Assembly: GCF_000380165.1 (NCBI RefSeq)
Contig: NZ_KB904658.1
Location: forward strand, 1-64,000
Length of the DNA stretch: 64,000 nt
Source of the DNA: Wenjunlia vitaminophila DSM 41686
Lineage (GTDB): Bacteria; Actinomycetota; Actinomycetes; Streptomycetales; Streptomycetaceae
Direction of reading: 5' to 3'
A model generated the notes under the pieces. The model was not told the origin of the DNA. It made no database searches and saw only the letters and a list, made by a program, of their open reading frames with translations. The translations under genes were made by a program, and so were the position numbers. Shown here piece by piece: positions 53,477 through 61,755 of this stretch (positions are counted from its first letter, which is position 1; every line of letters starts with the position of its first letter).

Positions 53477-54556
53477 GTGAGCCACGACCACGGCCACCAC
53501 ACCCATCCCCGCCCCCAGGACGGGAACCACCCGCACGGCCACCCGCACGGGCACAGCGGCGGGCGGCTGGCCCGGCTGCGGCACCGGGTCCGGCACCTGC
53601 TGGTGCCGCACTCCCACGCGTCGGCCGACAAGCTGGACGCGGCGCTGGAGTCCTCGGCGCGGGGCATGCGTGCGCTGTGGGTCTCCCTGGCCGTCCTCGG
53701 CTTCACCGCCATCGCGCAGGCGGTGATCGTTGTGTTCTCCGGTTCGGTCGCGCTGCTGGGCGACACGGTGCACAACGCCTCCGACGCGCTGACCGCCGTG
53801 CCGCTGGGCATCGCCTTCGTGCTGGGCCGCCGTGCCGCGACCCGCCGCTTCACCTACGGATACGGCCGCGCCGAGGACCTGGCGGGCATCGTCATCGTGG
53901 CGACCATCGCCGCCTCCGCCGTCTTCTCGGCCTGGATCGCGATCGACCGGCTGGTCGACCCCCGCGAGATGCGGCACCTGTGGGTGGTGGCGGCCGCGGC
54001 CGTGGTCGGGTTCGTCGGGAACGAGTGGGTGGCCCGCTACCGCATCCGCATCGGCCGCCAGATCGGGTCGGCCGCGCTGGTCGCCGACGGCCTGCACGCC
54101 CGCACCGACGGGTACACCTCGCTGGCCGTCCTCCTCAGCGCCGGCGGCGCCGCACTGGGCTGGCAGCTCGCCGACCCCGTCGTCGGGCTGCTGATCACCG
54201 CGGCGATCCTGCTGGTCCTGCGTGACGCGGCCCGGGAGGTCTTCCGCCGTGTGATGGACGCCGTCGATCCCGCCCTCGTTGACACGGCCGAGACCGCGCT
54301 GCGCCAGGTGCCCGGCGTCCGGGAGATCGGCGGGCTGCGGCTGCGCTGGATCGGCCACCGCCTGCGCGCCGAGGCGGACATAGTCGTCGACGGCCATCTC
54401 AACGTCCGGGCCGGACACCGCATCGCGGTCGAGGCCGAGCACGCGCTCCTGCATGCCATCCCCAAGCTGTCCGCCGCCGTCATCCACACCGACGTGGAGC
54501 CCGACGATGTCGAGCGTGACCCGCACCACCTGCTGGCCCACCACACCGCCGCCTGA
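53477..54556 (+). CDS. cation diffusion facilitator (Zn/Co/Cd exporter)
   Basis: This 359-residue CDF antiporter exports divalent metal in exchange for protons. The N-terminus is a His-rich metal-collecting tail (11 His in the first 31 residues). Six membrane segments follow, with metal-site motifs GDTVHNASDAL in TM2 and ADGLHARTDG in TM5. The C-terminal ferredoxin-like domain has REIGGLRLRWIGHRL. The GTG at 53477 has GAGGAGG 5 bases upstream. It is divergent from the ArsR repressor. Confidence 0.92.
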   Translation: MSHDHGHHTHPRPQDGNHPHGHPHGHSGGRLARLRHRVRHLLVPHSHASADKLDAALESSARGMRALWVSLAVLGFTAIAQAVIVVFSGSVALLGDTVHNASDALTAVPLGIAFVLGRRAATRRFTYGYGRAEDLAGIVIVATIAASAVFSAWIAIDRLVDPREMRHLWVVAAAAVVGFVGNEWVARYRIRIGRQIGSAALVADGLHARTDGYTSLAVLLSAGGAALGWQLADPVVGLLITAAILLVLRDAAREVFRRVMDAVDPALVDTAETALRQVPGVREIGGLRLRWIGHRLRAEADIVVDGHLNVRAGHRIAVEAEHALLHAIPKLSAAVIHTDVEPDDVERDPHHLLAHHTAA

Positions 54557-54747
54557 CCCCGGCGGCCAACGCGTCCCCTCGAGCCGCAGGCAGAGCACGT
54601 GACCAACCCCCGCCCCCCGTGGCCGCGAGCAGACTCCCGGGACGGCTCACCGGGTCGCGCACGAACGACCCTCTGCCCCCTGGACGGCGACGTGGCCGAC
54701 GTCGAACGCCACCCCGCCCGCGCCGCGGCCGTCCCGGTCGGATGGTG

Positions 54748-54777
54748 CGACGGGCGCCCGGCACCGGGCGCCCGTCG
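54748..54777. terminator. bidirectional terminator between the CDF and acyl-CoA dehydrogenase genes
   Basis: A perfect 14-bp stem (54748-54761 with 54764-54777) and 2-nt loop, effectively a long palindrome, lie between convergent genes. Confidence 0.7.
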
Positions 54778-54797
54778 GGGCGAGCCGTACCGGGTCG

Positions 54798-56453
54798 CTA
54801 GGCCACCGGCCGGGCCCGGTCCACGATGGACCGGGTGTCCAGGCCCGGGGGCAGGGTGCCGAAGGTCGCCCCCCAGTCACCGCCGAGTCGGGAGGCGCAG
54901 AACGCGTCGGCCACCGCGGGCGGGGCGAAGCGCACCAGCAACGACCCCTGGAGCACCAGCGCCATCCGCTCCACCAGTCGCCGGGCGCGGCCCTCGACGC
55001 CGTCGAGGTCGGCCAGCTCGCCCAACAGCCCCTTCAGCGCGGCGTCAAGACGGTGGTCGGCGCCCTGGGCGGTGCCGACCTCGGTGAGGAACGCGTCGAG
55101 CGATTCGGGTTCCCGCCGGATCGCCCGGAGCACGTCGAGGGCGTTGACGTTGCCCGAGCCCTCCCAGATGGAGTTGACCGGCGCCTCGCGGAACAGCCGC
55201 GGAAGCCCCGACTCCTCGACGTAGCCGTTCCCGCCGAGGCACTCCAACGCCTCGGCGACCAGCGTCGCGCACCGCTTGGTCACGTAGTACTTGCTCACCG
55301 CGACCCCGAGGCGCAGGAAGTGCCGCTCCTGCTCGCCGGTCGCGTCGAACGCCGCCGCCAGCCGCAGCGCCACGGTGGTCGCCGCCTCCGACTCCACCGC
55401 GAGGTCGGCCAGGACGTTGCGCATCAGCGGCTTGTCCACGAGCAGCCCGCCGAAGGCGCTGCGGTGCGCCGCGTGGTGGACCGCCTCCACGACCGCGGCC
55501 CGCATGCCCGCGGCCGACCCGGTGACGCAGTCCAGGCGGGTCGCCGTGACCATTTCGATGATCGTCGCCACGCCGCGGCCCTCCGGGCCGACCCGCCGCG
55601 CCCAGGTGCCGTCGAACTCGACCTCGGCCGAGGCGTTGGAGCGGTTGCCCAGCTTGTCCTTGAGCCGCTGGAGCCGGAACACGTTCCGGGTGCCGTCCGG
55701 CAGTACCCGGGGCACCAGGAAGCAGGTCGGACCGGGCCTGTCGGCGTCCCGCCCGGGGGCCTGGGCCAGCACCAGGAACACGTCGGACATCGGGGCCGAG
55801 CAGAACCACTTGTGCCCGGTCAGCAGGTACTCGCCCGGCGCGGCCAGCGGCTCGGCCCGGGTGGTGTTGGCCCGCACGTCCGAGCCGCCCTGCTTCTCGG
55901 TCATCCCCATCCCGGCCAGGCAGCCCGCCTTGTCCGCGGGGGCCCGCAGCTCCGGGTCGTACGCCCGCGCCGTCAGTCGGGGTTCCCACTCGGCGGCCAC
56001 CTCGGGCTCCGCGCGTAGAGCGGGCACGGCGGAGTGCGTCATCGACACCGGACAGCCGTGCCCGGCCTCCGCCTGCGTCCACACGTGGAAGGCGGCCGCA
56101 CGCCACAGGTGGCCGTCCGGTCGACTCCAGGCGTCCCCGGTCAGACCCCGGGTCTTGGCGTGACCGAGCAGGTGGTGCCAGGCGGGGTGGAACTCCACCT
56201 CGTCTATCCGGTTGCCGTAGCGGTCATGGGTGCGCAGCACCGGCTCGTGGCGGTTGGCCTGGTCCGCCCATTCCCGGACCCGGGCGGAGCCGGCTGCCCG
56301 GCCCAGCTCGCCGAGTTCGCGTTGCATCTCCTGGTGGCGCTCCGCGGCGGCGTGCCGCAGCACGCCCTCGGCCAGCGCCCGGTCGCTGGCGAAGACGTCA
56401 TAGCCGACCAGCGGTGGGACCTGGTTGGTCACGGTGTGAGTGGAGTGCGTCAT
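54798..56453 (-). CDS. acyl-CoA dehydrogenase, AidB-like
   Basis: This 551-residue flavoprotein of the acyl-CoA dehydrogenase superfamily is close to AidB. The FAD/substrate region GMGMTEKQGGSDVRANTT, LTGHKWFCSAPMSD and the C-terminal AIRREPESL and WEGSGNVNALDVL are typical. The Glu of IWEGSGN is retained, so dehydrogenase activity is possible. AidB itself has been linked to alkylation response and binds DNA. The ATG at 56453 is used. It diverges from the YihY gene over a perfect palindrome. Confidence 0.88.
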   Translation of the reverse strand: MTHSTHTVTNQVPPLVGYDVFASDRALAEGVLRHAAAERHQEMQRELGELGRAAGSARVREWADQANRHEPVLRTHDRYGNRIDEVEFHPAWHHLLGHAKTRGLTGDAWSRPDGHLWRAAAFHVWTQAEAGHGCPVSMTHSAVPALRAEPEVAAEWEPRLTARAYDPELRAPADKAGCLAGMGMTEKQGGSDVRANTTRAEPLAAPGEYLLTGHKWFCSAPMSDVFLVLAQAPGRDADRPGPTCFLVPRVLPDGTRNVFRLQRLKDKLGNRSNASAEVEFDGTWARRVGPEGRGVATIIEMVTATRLDCVTGSAAGMRAAVVEAVHHAAHRSAFGGLLVDKPLMRNVLADLAVESEAATTVALRLAAAFDATGEQERHFLRLGVAVSKYYVTKRCATLVAEALECLGGNGYVEESGLPRLFREAPVNSIWEGSGNVNALDVLRAIRREPESLDAFLTEVGTAQGADHRLDAALKGLLGELADLDGVEGRARRLVERMALVLQGSLLVRFAPPAVADAFCASRLGGDWGATFGTLPPGLDTRSIVDRARPVA

Positions 56454-56526
56454 GCCAGATACGGTAAAGAGGTGCAAGCCGCAGGTGAAACACCCAGGAC
56501 TCGGTCGCCGAAGCACCGAGCCCGGA

Positions 56527-56550
56527 GAAATCGGCCACCTGGCCGATTTC
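56527..56550. promoter_or_regulatory. perfect 11-2-11 palindrome in a divergent promoter
   Basis: The arms GAAATCGGCCA and TGGCCGATTTC are exact complements separated by CC. The site lies 74 bases upstream of the AidB-like start and 33 bases upstream of the YihY start. Length, perfection and position are those of a strong operator for a dimeric regulator. Confidence 0.6.
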
Positions 56551-56582
56551 GACGGGTGAGGATTGCGTCACGCGAACTGCCG

Positions 56583-57653
56583 ATGCGTCTTATTCTGTGG
56601 TTGTTGCTCAAGGACACCGTTCGCGCCTGTATGGAGTACCGGGTCACCGGCCTCGCCGCGGAAGCGGCGTTCTTCACCCTGCTGTCCCTGCCGCCGCTGC
56701 TGCTCAGCCTGGTCGGGGCGCTCGGCTACCTGGACACTCTGATCGGTATCGACACCATTGACAACATCCGTCGCAACATTCTTGACGCGTCGGCCCGGGT
56801 GCTTTCCCAGCAGGGGGTCAACGAGCTGGTGCGACCACTGCTCAAAAGCGCGTTTGGTGGAGGACGGCCCGATCTGATCTCCCTCGGGTTCGTCATTGCT
56901 CTGTGGTCGGGCTCACGGGCGCTGAATGTGTTCGTGGACACCATCACCATCATGTACGGGCTCGAAGGGCGCCGGGGAATCGTCCGGACCAGGTTGCTGT
57001 CATTCGGCCTCTACGTGGTGGCCCTGGTGGTCGGTGCGGTGGTGATGCCGCTGATGGTGGTGGGGCCGGACGCTGTCGCCAAGGTGCTGCCGTTCGGCGC
57101 GGGAGCGGTCACCCTGCTCTACTGGCCGATCGCCCTGGTGCTCTCGGTGGTCTTCCTGACGACGCTCTACCACGTCTCGGTCCCGGTGCGAACGCCGTGG
57201 AAGGAGGACATCCCCGGAGCCCTGGTGGCGTTGCTGACCTGGGTGCTGGTGAGTTTCCTGCTCCGCGTCTACCTCACCCACACCGTGGACGGCCCCTCGT
57301 TGTACGGCTCTCTGGCGGCGCCGGTGGCCGTGCTGCTGTGGATCGGCGTCTCCGCGTTCGCCATCCTGGTGGGCGCGGCGGTCAACGCCTCCGTGGACCG
57401 CGTCTGGCCGTCGCTGGCGACCGCTGCGGCGCGTGAGGAGAACGCCCGGGCCGCCGAGCGGGCCGCTGCCGAGATGGTGGCCCGCGCCGCGGCCCGCCGC
57501 GCCGCTGCGGAGGCGGGCGAGGAGCTGGAGTTCGACTCGGACGAGATACCGGGGGAGTACCCGGAGCGCTGGGCGGCCTTCCTGCCCCCGGACGACCTGA
57601 GGGCGCACCTGCGCGGCAAGGGCGGTCGGAAGAACGAGGGAAACGATTCCTGA
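56583..57653 (+). CDS. YihY/virulence factor BrkB family membrane protein
   Basis: This 356-residue inner-membrane protein has about six membrane segments and the family patterns GLAAEAAFFTLLSLPPLLLS and LPFGAGAVTLLYWPIALVLSVVFL, and APVAVLLWIGVSAFAILVGAAVNA. A charged C-terminal tail with an Ala/Arg/Glu-rich helix follows. Function is unknown; family members were once misannotated as ribonuclease BN. The ATG at 56583 is proposed; a GTG at 56556 is in frame but would start closer to the palindromic operator. Confidence 0.88.
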   Translation: MRLILWLLLKDTVRACMEYRVTGLAAEAAFFTLLSLPPLLLSLVGALGYLDTLIGIDTIDNIRRNILDASARVLSQQGVNELVRPLLKSAFGGGRPDLISLGFVIALWSGSRALNVFVDTITIMYGLEGRRGIVRTRLLSFGLYVVALVVGAVVMPLMVVGPDAVAKVLPFGAGAVTLLYWPIALVLSVVFLTTLYHVSVPVRTPWKEDIPGALVALLTWVLVSFLLRVYLTHTVDGPSLYGSLAAPVAVLLWIGVSAFAILVGAAVNASVDRVWPSLATAAAREENARAAERAAAEMVARAAARRAAAEAGEELEFDSDEIPGEYPERWAAFLPPDDLRAHLRGKGGRKNEGNDS

Positions 57654-57708
57654 ACCGCTGGCCGGAGCGGGACACCGCGACCGGCGCCCGCCGGCGGGGC
57701 ACGCCGGC

Positions 57709-59286
57709 TCACCGGCGCGGGTGACGCCGTGTTCGTCGGCCGCGGCGCCCTCCCGGCCCCGCCGTCTCCGGGACGCGGGTCTCCTCCATGCGCACCGCCA
57801 CGAGGACGCCGGCCGCCGCGGTCAGCGCGGCGACGGCCCAGATCGCCGTCGTGAGCCCCCACGCGTCGGCCAGGGCCCCGGCGGCCAGGGCACCGACGGC
57901 GAAGCCGCCGTCGCGCCAGAGCCGGTAGACCCCCACGGCGCGGGCGCGCCAGGCGGGGTGGGCGACGTCGCCGATCGCCGCGATGAGGGTGGGGTAGACC
58001 AGGGCGGTGCCGAGCCCGAGGAGGACCTGTGCGAGGGCCCAGGCGGGGAAGGCGGTCGTGGCGGCGACGAGGGCGATGGCCGCGGCCTGGACGAACATGC
58101 CCGCGGTGATCAGGTGTTTGCGGCCCACGTGGTCGGACCACCAGCCGGTGAGCATCTGGCCGGCGCCCCAGACGGCCGGGTAGAGCGCGGCCAGGCCGCT
58201 GATCTCCGCGACGCCCAGTCCGTGGGCGGCGAACAGGAGGGGGAAGACCCCCCAGGCCAGGGCGTCGTTGAGGTTGTTCACCAGGCCCGCCCAGCTCGCC
58301 GCCGACAGCGTGGGGTCACCGAGGCTGACCCGGTGGACGACCTGTCGGGTGCTCAGCGCACCGGCGCTAGGGGCTGTCTGATAAGTAGCGCCGTCCGCCC
58401 GGAGGGCGGGGGTCGCGGCGTCTGGTGCGTGCGATCGCAAGGCGGAGGGTCGTCCTCGTACTGGGCGTACGTGGACGATCCCGACAACGCAGCGAGCGTG
58501 CGTGCCAGGCGTCACGAACCAGGCGGGATTTATCAGACAGGCCCTCGGGCCGGTGCCGGCGGGTGCCGGGTGGCGGGCGGCCTCGGCCCTGGCGTGGCCG
58601 TGGGTCTCGCGGACCGCGACGGTGGACAGGCCCAGCGCCAGCGCCGTGTAGGCGGCGCCGAGCAGGAAGGGCGCGGGCCGCAGTCCGTAGGCGTCGGCGA
58701 GGGCGCCCGTCGCCATGGCGCTGACGGCCACGGCGAGGTAGCCGGCGGCCTCGTTCAGTCCCATCGCCAGGCCCCGGCGAGCGGGCCCGGCGAGGTCGAT
58801 CTTCATGATCACGGTGGTGGACCAGGCCAGGCCCTGGTTGACGCCGAGCAGGACGTTGGCGGCGACGATCCAGCCCCAGGACGGCCCCCAGGCGAGCATC
58901 GCGGGCACCGGCAGCGCGACCAGCCACCCCGCGATCAGCACGGGTCTGCGTCCGAACCGGTCCGCCCAGGCGCCGGCGAACACGTTGGTGACGGCTTTCG
59001 CGGCGCCGAACGCCACGATGAACGTCAGCGCCGCGGTGTGGGCGGAAAGCCCGAACACCTCGCCCGCCAGCAGCGGGAGCACGGTGCGCTCCTGGCCGAG
59101 CAGGCCGCCGACCAGGGCGTTGACCGCGACCAGCAGCGTGAACTGCGCCAGGTTGGCCCGCAACCCCAGCCGCACCCCGGCGCCGGCCCCTGATCCGGAG
59201 CCGCTGGGCCGCTGCCCGTCCGCCCCGGGTCCCACGGTGGGGCGTGGGTGGGGGCGGGTCCCGCCGGCCGACTGCTCGCGGCTCAT
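57709..59286 (-). CDS. MFS transporter interrupted in frame by a MITE-like insertion
   Basis: This 525-residue major facilitator protein has twelve membrane segments in two halves: MFS motif A-like DRFGRRPVLIAGW in the first half and SDHVGRKHLITAG in the second. Residues of about 248-306, in the central cytoplasmic loop, are encoded by a 175-bp MITE-like element and do not look like transporter sequence (e.g. CLINPAWFVTPGTHARC). The frame is kept, so the product may still fold. The ATG at 59286 overlaps the stop of a 60-codon frame as ATGA. A CsoR/CstR-like operator precedes that frame, suggesting co-regulation with the persulfide operon. The substrate is unknown. Confidence 0.85.
   Translation of the reverse strand: MSREQSAGGTRPHPRPTVGPGADGQRPSGSGSGAGAGVRLGLRANLAQFTLLVAVNALVGGLLGQERTVLPLLAGEVFGLSAHTAALTFIVAFGAAKAVTNVFAGAWADRFGRRPVLIAGWLVALPVPAMLAWGPSWGWIVAANVLLGVNQGLAWSTTVIMKIDLAGPARRGLAMGLNEAAGYLAVAVSAMATGALADAYGLRPAPFLLGAAYTALALGLSTVAVRETHGHARAEAARHPAPAGTGPRACLINPAWFVTPGTHARCVVGIVHVRPVRGRPSALRSHAPDAATPALRADGATYQTAPSAGALSTRQVVHRVSLGDPTLSAASWAGLVNNLNDALAWGVFPLLFAAHGLGVAEISGLAALYPAVWGAGQMLTGWWSDHVGRKHLITAGMFVQAAAIALVAATTAFPAWALAQVLLGLGTALVYPTLIAAIGDVAHPAWRARAVGVYRLWRDGGFAVGALAAGALADAWGLTTAIWAVAALTAAAGVLVAVRMEETRVPETAGPGGRRGRRTRRHPRR
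58370..58544. mobile_element. MITE-like element inside the MFS gene
   Basis: A 175-bp segment is bounded by inverted repeats GGGGCTGTCTGATAA (58370-58384) and TTATCAGACAGGCCC (58530-58544), matching at 14 of 15 positions. Nested inverted repeats inside (around a GTAC-TGGGC-GTAC core near 58465) give it a foldback structure. It has no coding capacity for a transposase. Flanks TA and TC could be a decayed 2-bp duplication; 175 plus 2 bases keeps the host frame. Confidence 0.75.
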
Positions 59287-59465
59287 GCCGTGCGCCCGTC
59301 CAGCTCACGGCGGACCTCGTCCATCTCCACCCCGCGGACCCCGACGCCCGGCTCCCGCGGGGTGGCGTCCGGCGAGGCGCCCGCCCGCGGCAGGGTGCCC
59401 TCGCCCCCGACCCCCACTGTCCCAGCGCGAGCGCCACGCGCCACCGCCACCGCCCCCGAGGCCAT
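59283..59465 (-). CDS. small 60-residue ORF coupled to the MFS gene
   Basis: An ATG at 59465 has GGAGGTG about 6 bases upstream, and the stop overlaps the MFS start codon as ATGA, so translation is probably coupled. The peptide is Gly/Ala/Arg-rich with an amphipathic end EMDEVRRELDGRTA. That end resembles the first helix of many rhodanese domains, so a truncated rhodanese is conceivable. No other family was recognised. It is preceded by a CstR-like palindrome 28 bases upstream. Confidence 0.5.
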   Translation of the reverse strand: MASGAVAVARGARAGTVGVGGEGTLPRAGASPDATPREPGVGVRGVEMDEVRRELDGRTA

Positions 59466-59493
59466 CGTCACCACCTCCACGAGAAGTTCGCTA

Positions 59494-59509
59494 ATACCCC
59501 CGTGGGTAT
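59494..59509. promoter_or_regulatory. CsoR/CstR-like operator 1
   Basis: ATACCC-CCGT-GGGTAT, a perfect 6-4-6 inverted repeat, lies 28 bases upstream of the small ORF/MFS unit on the minus strand. It matches the ATACC...GGTAT type of operator bound by persulfide-sensing CstR and related CsoR-family repressors. Confidence 0.6.
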
Positions 59510-59696
59510 ATGAGCGCGGGGGCGGGTGCCGTTGTTCCCTCCCGGACGTCCGGAACGGTGCGGTCACTCCGGGGGTTCCCGGGGCCCACGCCGTGGTCCC
59601 CGCGCGGTGGCCTCACCGCCGTGATGCCGTCCGGCCCGCACCCTGGCTCCGTCCGCTGACCAGCGGGTTTCCATCTCCCGGCACCGGATCTCGGGG

Positions 59697-59712
59697 ATAC
59701 CCAGTGGGGTAT
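59697..59712. promoter_or_regulatory. CsoR/CstR-like operator 2
   Basis: ATACCC-AGTG-GGGTAT is a perfect 6-4-6 inverted repeat whose right end abuts the TTGACA -35 hexamer of the rhodanese operon. Confidence 0.65.
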
Positions 59713-59742
59713 TTGACACGGGCGACACCTCCGCCCTACCGT
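59713..59742 (+). promoter_or_regulatory. promoter of the persulfide-detoxification operon
   Basis: A consensus TTGACA (59713-59718) is followed after 18 bases by TACCGT (59737-59742). CstR-like palindromes lie immediately upstream and about 10 bases downstream, an arrangement suited to repression. Confidence 0.6.
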
Positions 59743-59752
59743 CGATCGTGTA

Positions 59753-59768
59753 ATACCTAGGGGGGTAT
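59753..59768. promoter_or_regulatory. CsoR/CstR-like operator 3
   Basis: ATACCT-AGGG-GGGTAT is a 6-4-6 repeat with one mismatch, placed between the predicted transcription start and the GGAGGTG ribosome-binding site of the first rhodanese gene. Confidence 0.6.
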
Positions 59769-59783
59769 CTGGAGGTGAATGGC

Positions 59784-60110
59784 ATGACCCTCGAAGTGGA
59801 CCTGGAGTCCTTCGCCGCGGCCTGGGCCGACGGGGCCTACGTCCTGGACGTGCGGGAGCCGGACGAGTACCGGGCGGGGCACGTGCCCGGCGCGCTCCTC
59901 GCCCCGCTGTCCGGGCTGGCCACCGCCGCGCCCGCCCTGCCCGAGGGGCGCCCGGTGTACGTGATCTGCGCGAGCGGCAACCGCAGCCGACGGGCCGCCG
60001 ACCAGCTCGCCGCCATCGGGGCGCGGGCGTACTCCGTCGCCGGAGGCACCCGGGGCTGGGCCCGCACGGGCCGTCCCCTCGCTGCGGGAGCCGCGCCCGG
60101 ACCCGCCTGA
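59784..60110 (+). CDS. single-domain rhodanese
   Basis: This 108-residue sulfurtransferase has the rhodanese fold with active Cys62 in VICASGNRSRR, plus VLDVREPDEYRAGHVPGA. It would move persulfide sulfur between thiols, sulfite and protein acceptors. The ATG at 59784 has GGAGGTG 6 bases upstream; a GTG at 59775 lies inside that site and is rejected. It is the first gene of the persulfide operon, directly behind operators 2 and 3. Confidence 0.92.
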   Translation: MTLEVDLESFAAAWADGAYVLDVREPDEYRAGHVPGALLAPLSGLATAAPALPEGRPVYVICASGNRSRRAADQLAAIGARAYSVAGGTRGWARTGRPLAAGAAPGPA

Positions 60111-60135
60111 CCCCCGCACCCGGACCCCCGCGCCT

Positions 60136-60163
60136 GGACGCCCGTGTCCGGACGCCCGTGTCC
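60136..60163. repeat. 14-bp tandem duplication in the rhodanese-dioxygenase spacer
   Basis: GGACGCCCGTGTCC occurs twice head to tail (60136-60149, 60150-60163) in the 134-base spacer between the two genes. No function is apparent. Confidence 0.6.
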
Positions 60164-60244
60164 TGGGCCGGGCCCCCGCGACCTTCCCGAACACCCCCGG
60201 AGTACGTCCCTCCGAGGTGTCCCCCATCCGCTACGGAGGTTTCC

Positions 60245-61633
60245 GTGTTCTTCGCCCAGTACTACCTCGACTGCCTCTCCCAGGCGTCGTACATGATCGC
60301 CGACGAGACCACAGGCCGGGCTGTGGTCGTCGATCCCCGCCGGGACGTGTCCGAGTACCTGGCCGACGCCGAATCGCGCGGCCTCACCGTCGTCGGGGTC
60401 ATCAACACCCACTTCCACGCCGACTTCGTCGCCGGACACCTGGAGATGGCGGCCCGCACCGGCGCCTGGATCGGCTACGGCCGGCGCGCCGAGACCGAGT
60501 ACCCCATCCGCAAGCTCAGCGACGGCGAGCGCATCGCTCTCGGGGACGTCACGCTCCAGATCATGGAGACCCCCGGCCACACCCCGGAGTCGATCAGCGT
60601 GCTGGTCCACGAGCACGCCGACGACACCGTCCCGTACGGGGTCCTGACCGGCGACGCCCTCTTCATCGGGGACGTCGGCCGCCCCGACCTGCTGGCCTCG
60701 GTCGGCGTGACCGCCGAGGAACTCGGCGCCATGCTCCACGACAGCGTCCAGAACAAACTGATGGCGCTCCCCGACGAGGTGCGGGTCTTCCCGGCCCACG
60801 GCGCCGGCTCCGCCTGCGGAAAGAACCTCTCCACCGAGAAGCAGTCCACCATCGGCGAACAGCGCGCCACCAACTACGCCTGCGCGCCCATGAGCGAGGA
60901 CCAGTTCGTCGCCATCGTCACCGCGGGCCAGTCCGCGGCGCCCGGCTACTTCTCCTACGACGCCGACCTCAACCGCCGGCAGCGGGAGCTCTACGACCCG
61001 GCCGCGGCGCCCCGGCCGCTCACCGCGGAGGAGTTCACCGCCCGCCGCGCAGCCGGTGCGGTGGTGCTCGATGCCCGCAGCCCCCAGGAGTTCGGCACCG
61101 GTCACCTGCGCGGGTCCATCAACGTGCCCGCCGACGGCCGGTTCGCGGAACAGGCCGGCACGGTCCTCGCCCCCGGCACGGAGCTGCTGGTCGTCGCGCC
61201 GCAGAACCGCGAGGAGGAGATCGTCACCCGACTGGCCCGCATCGGCTTCGACCAGGTGGCCGGCTACCTGCGCGGCCCCGAGGACGCCCTGGCGGCCATG
61301 GGGGACGGGGTCACCCCCGCCAGCCGCCTGACCGCGGCCCAGCTACGCGCCGCGCTGGACAGCGAGCGGCCCCCGGTCGTCATCGACGTGCGCAACTGCG
61401 GCGAGCGCGCCGCCAACGGCTCCATCGAGGGAGCCCTGCACCTCGCGCTCGGCGAACTGCCCCGCCGCCTCGACGAGATTCCCGTGGACCGGCCGCTGGT
61501 CCTGCACTGCGCGGGCGGCCACCGCTCCTCGATCGCCGCGAGCCTGCTGCGCCACCACGGCTTCAGTGACGTCTCCGACGTCCTGGGCGGATACGCCGCC
61601 TGGGCGCTGCACAACGCCCCGGCCAACGCCTGA
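60245..61633 (+). CDS. persulfide dioxygenase fused to two rhodanese domains (CstB-like)
   Basis: This 462-residue fusion has a metallo-beta-lactamase fold dioxygenase (1-250) followed by two rhodanese domains. Mononuclear iron ligands expected for ETHE1/PDO are His56 in THFHADFVAGH, His112 and Asp137; His185 lies in PAHGAGSACG. Rhodanese 1 (about 258-350) lacks the active Cys (loop VVAPQNREEE) and is probably structural. Rhodanese 2 (about 360-460) has Cys422 in LHCAGGHRS. Together they would oxidise low-molecular-weight persulfide to sulfite and transfer sulfur to thiosulfate, as in S. aureus CstB. The GTG at 60245 has GGAGGT 4 bases upstream. Confidence 0.92.
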   Translation: MFFAQYYLDCLSQASYMIADETTGRAVVVDPRRDVSEYLADAESRGLTVVGVINTHFHADFVAGHLEMAARTGAWIGYGRRAETEYPIRKLSDGERIALGDVTLQIMETPGHTPESISVLVHEHADDTVPYGVLTGDALFIGDVGRPDLLASVGVTAEELGAMLHDSVQNKLMALPDEVRVFPAHGAGSACGKNLSTEKQSTIGEQRATNYACAPMSEDQFVAIVTAGQSAAPGYFSYDADLNRRQRELYDPAAAPRPLTAEEFTARRAAGAVVLDARSPQEFGTGHLRGSINVPADGRFAEQAGTVLAPGTELLVVAPQNREEEIVTRLARIGFDQVAGYLRGPEDALAAMGDGVTPASRLTAAQLRAALDSERPPVVIDVRNCGERAANGSIEGALHLALGELPRRLDEIPVDRPLVLHCAGGHRSSIAASLLRHHGFSDVSDVLGGYAAWALHNAPANA

Positions 61634-61755
61634 CCACCCGCCGCGCCCCGGACCGGCGGCCCGCGCCCGAGCCGGCGTGGCCGCCGGGAGGCCGGCCCGT
61701 CCCCGCACCCCCCGCCCGCACCTCCGCGGCACCACACGAACCCCAAGGAGTTCCC

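Noticed and set aside
54557-54747. Plus-strand frame after the CDF gene (GTG 54599)
   Set aside because: It runs through the convergent terminator and into the acyl-CoA dehydrogenase gene, and its sequence is low complexity.
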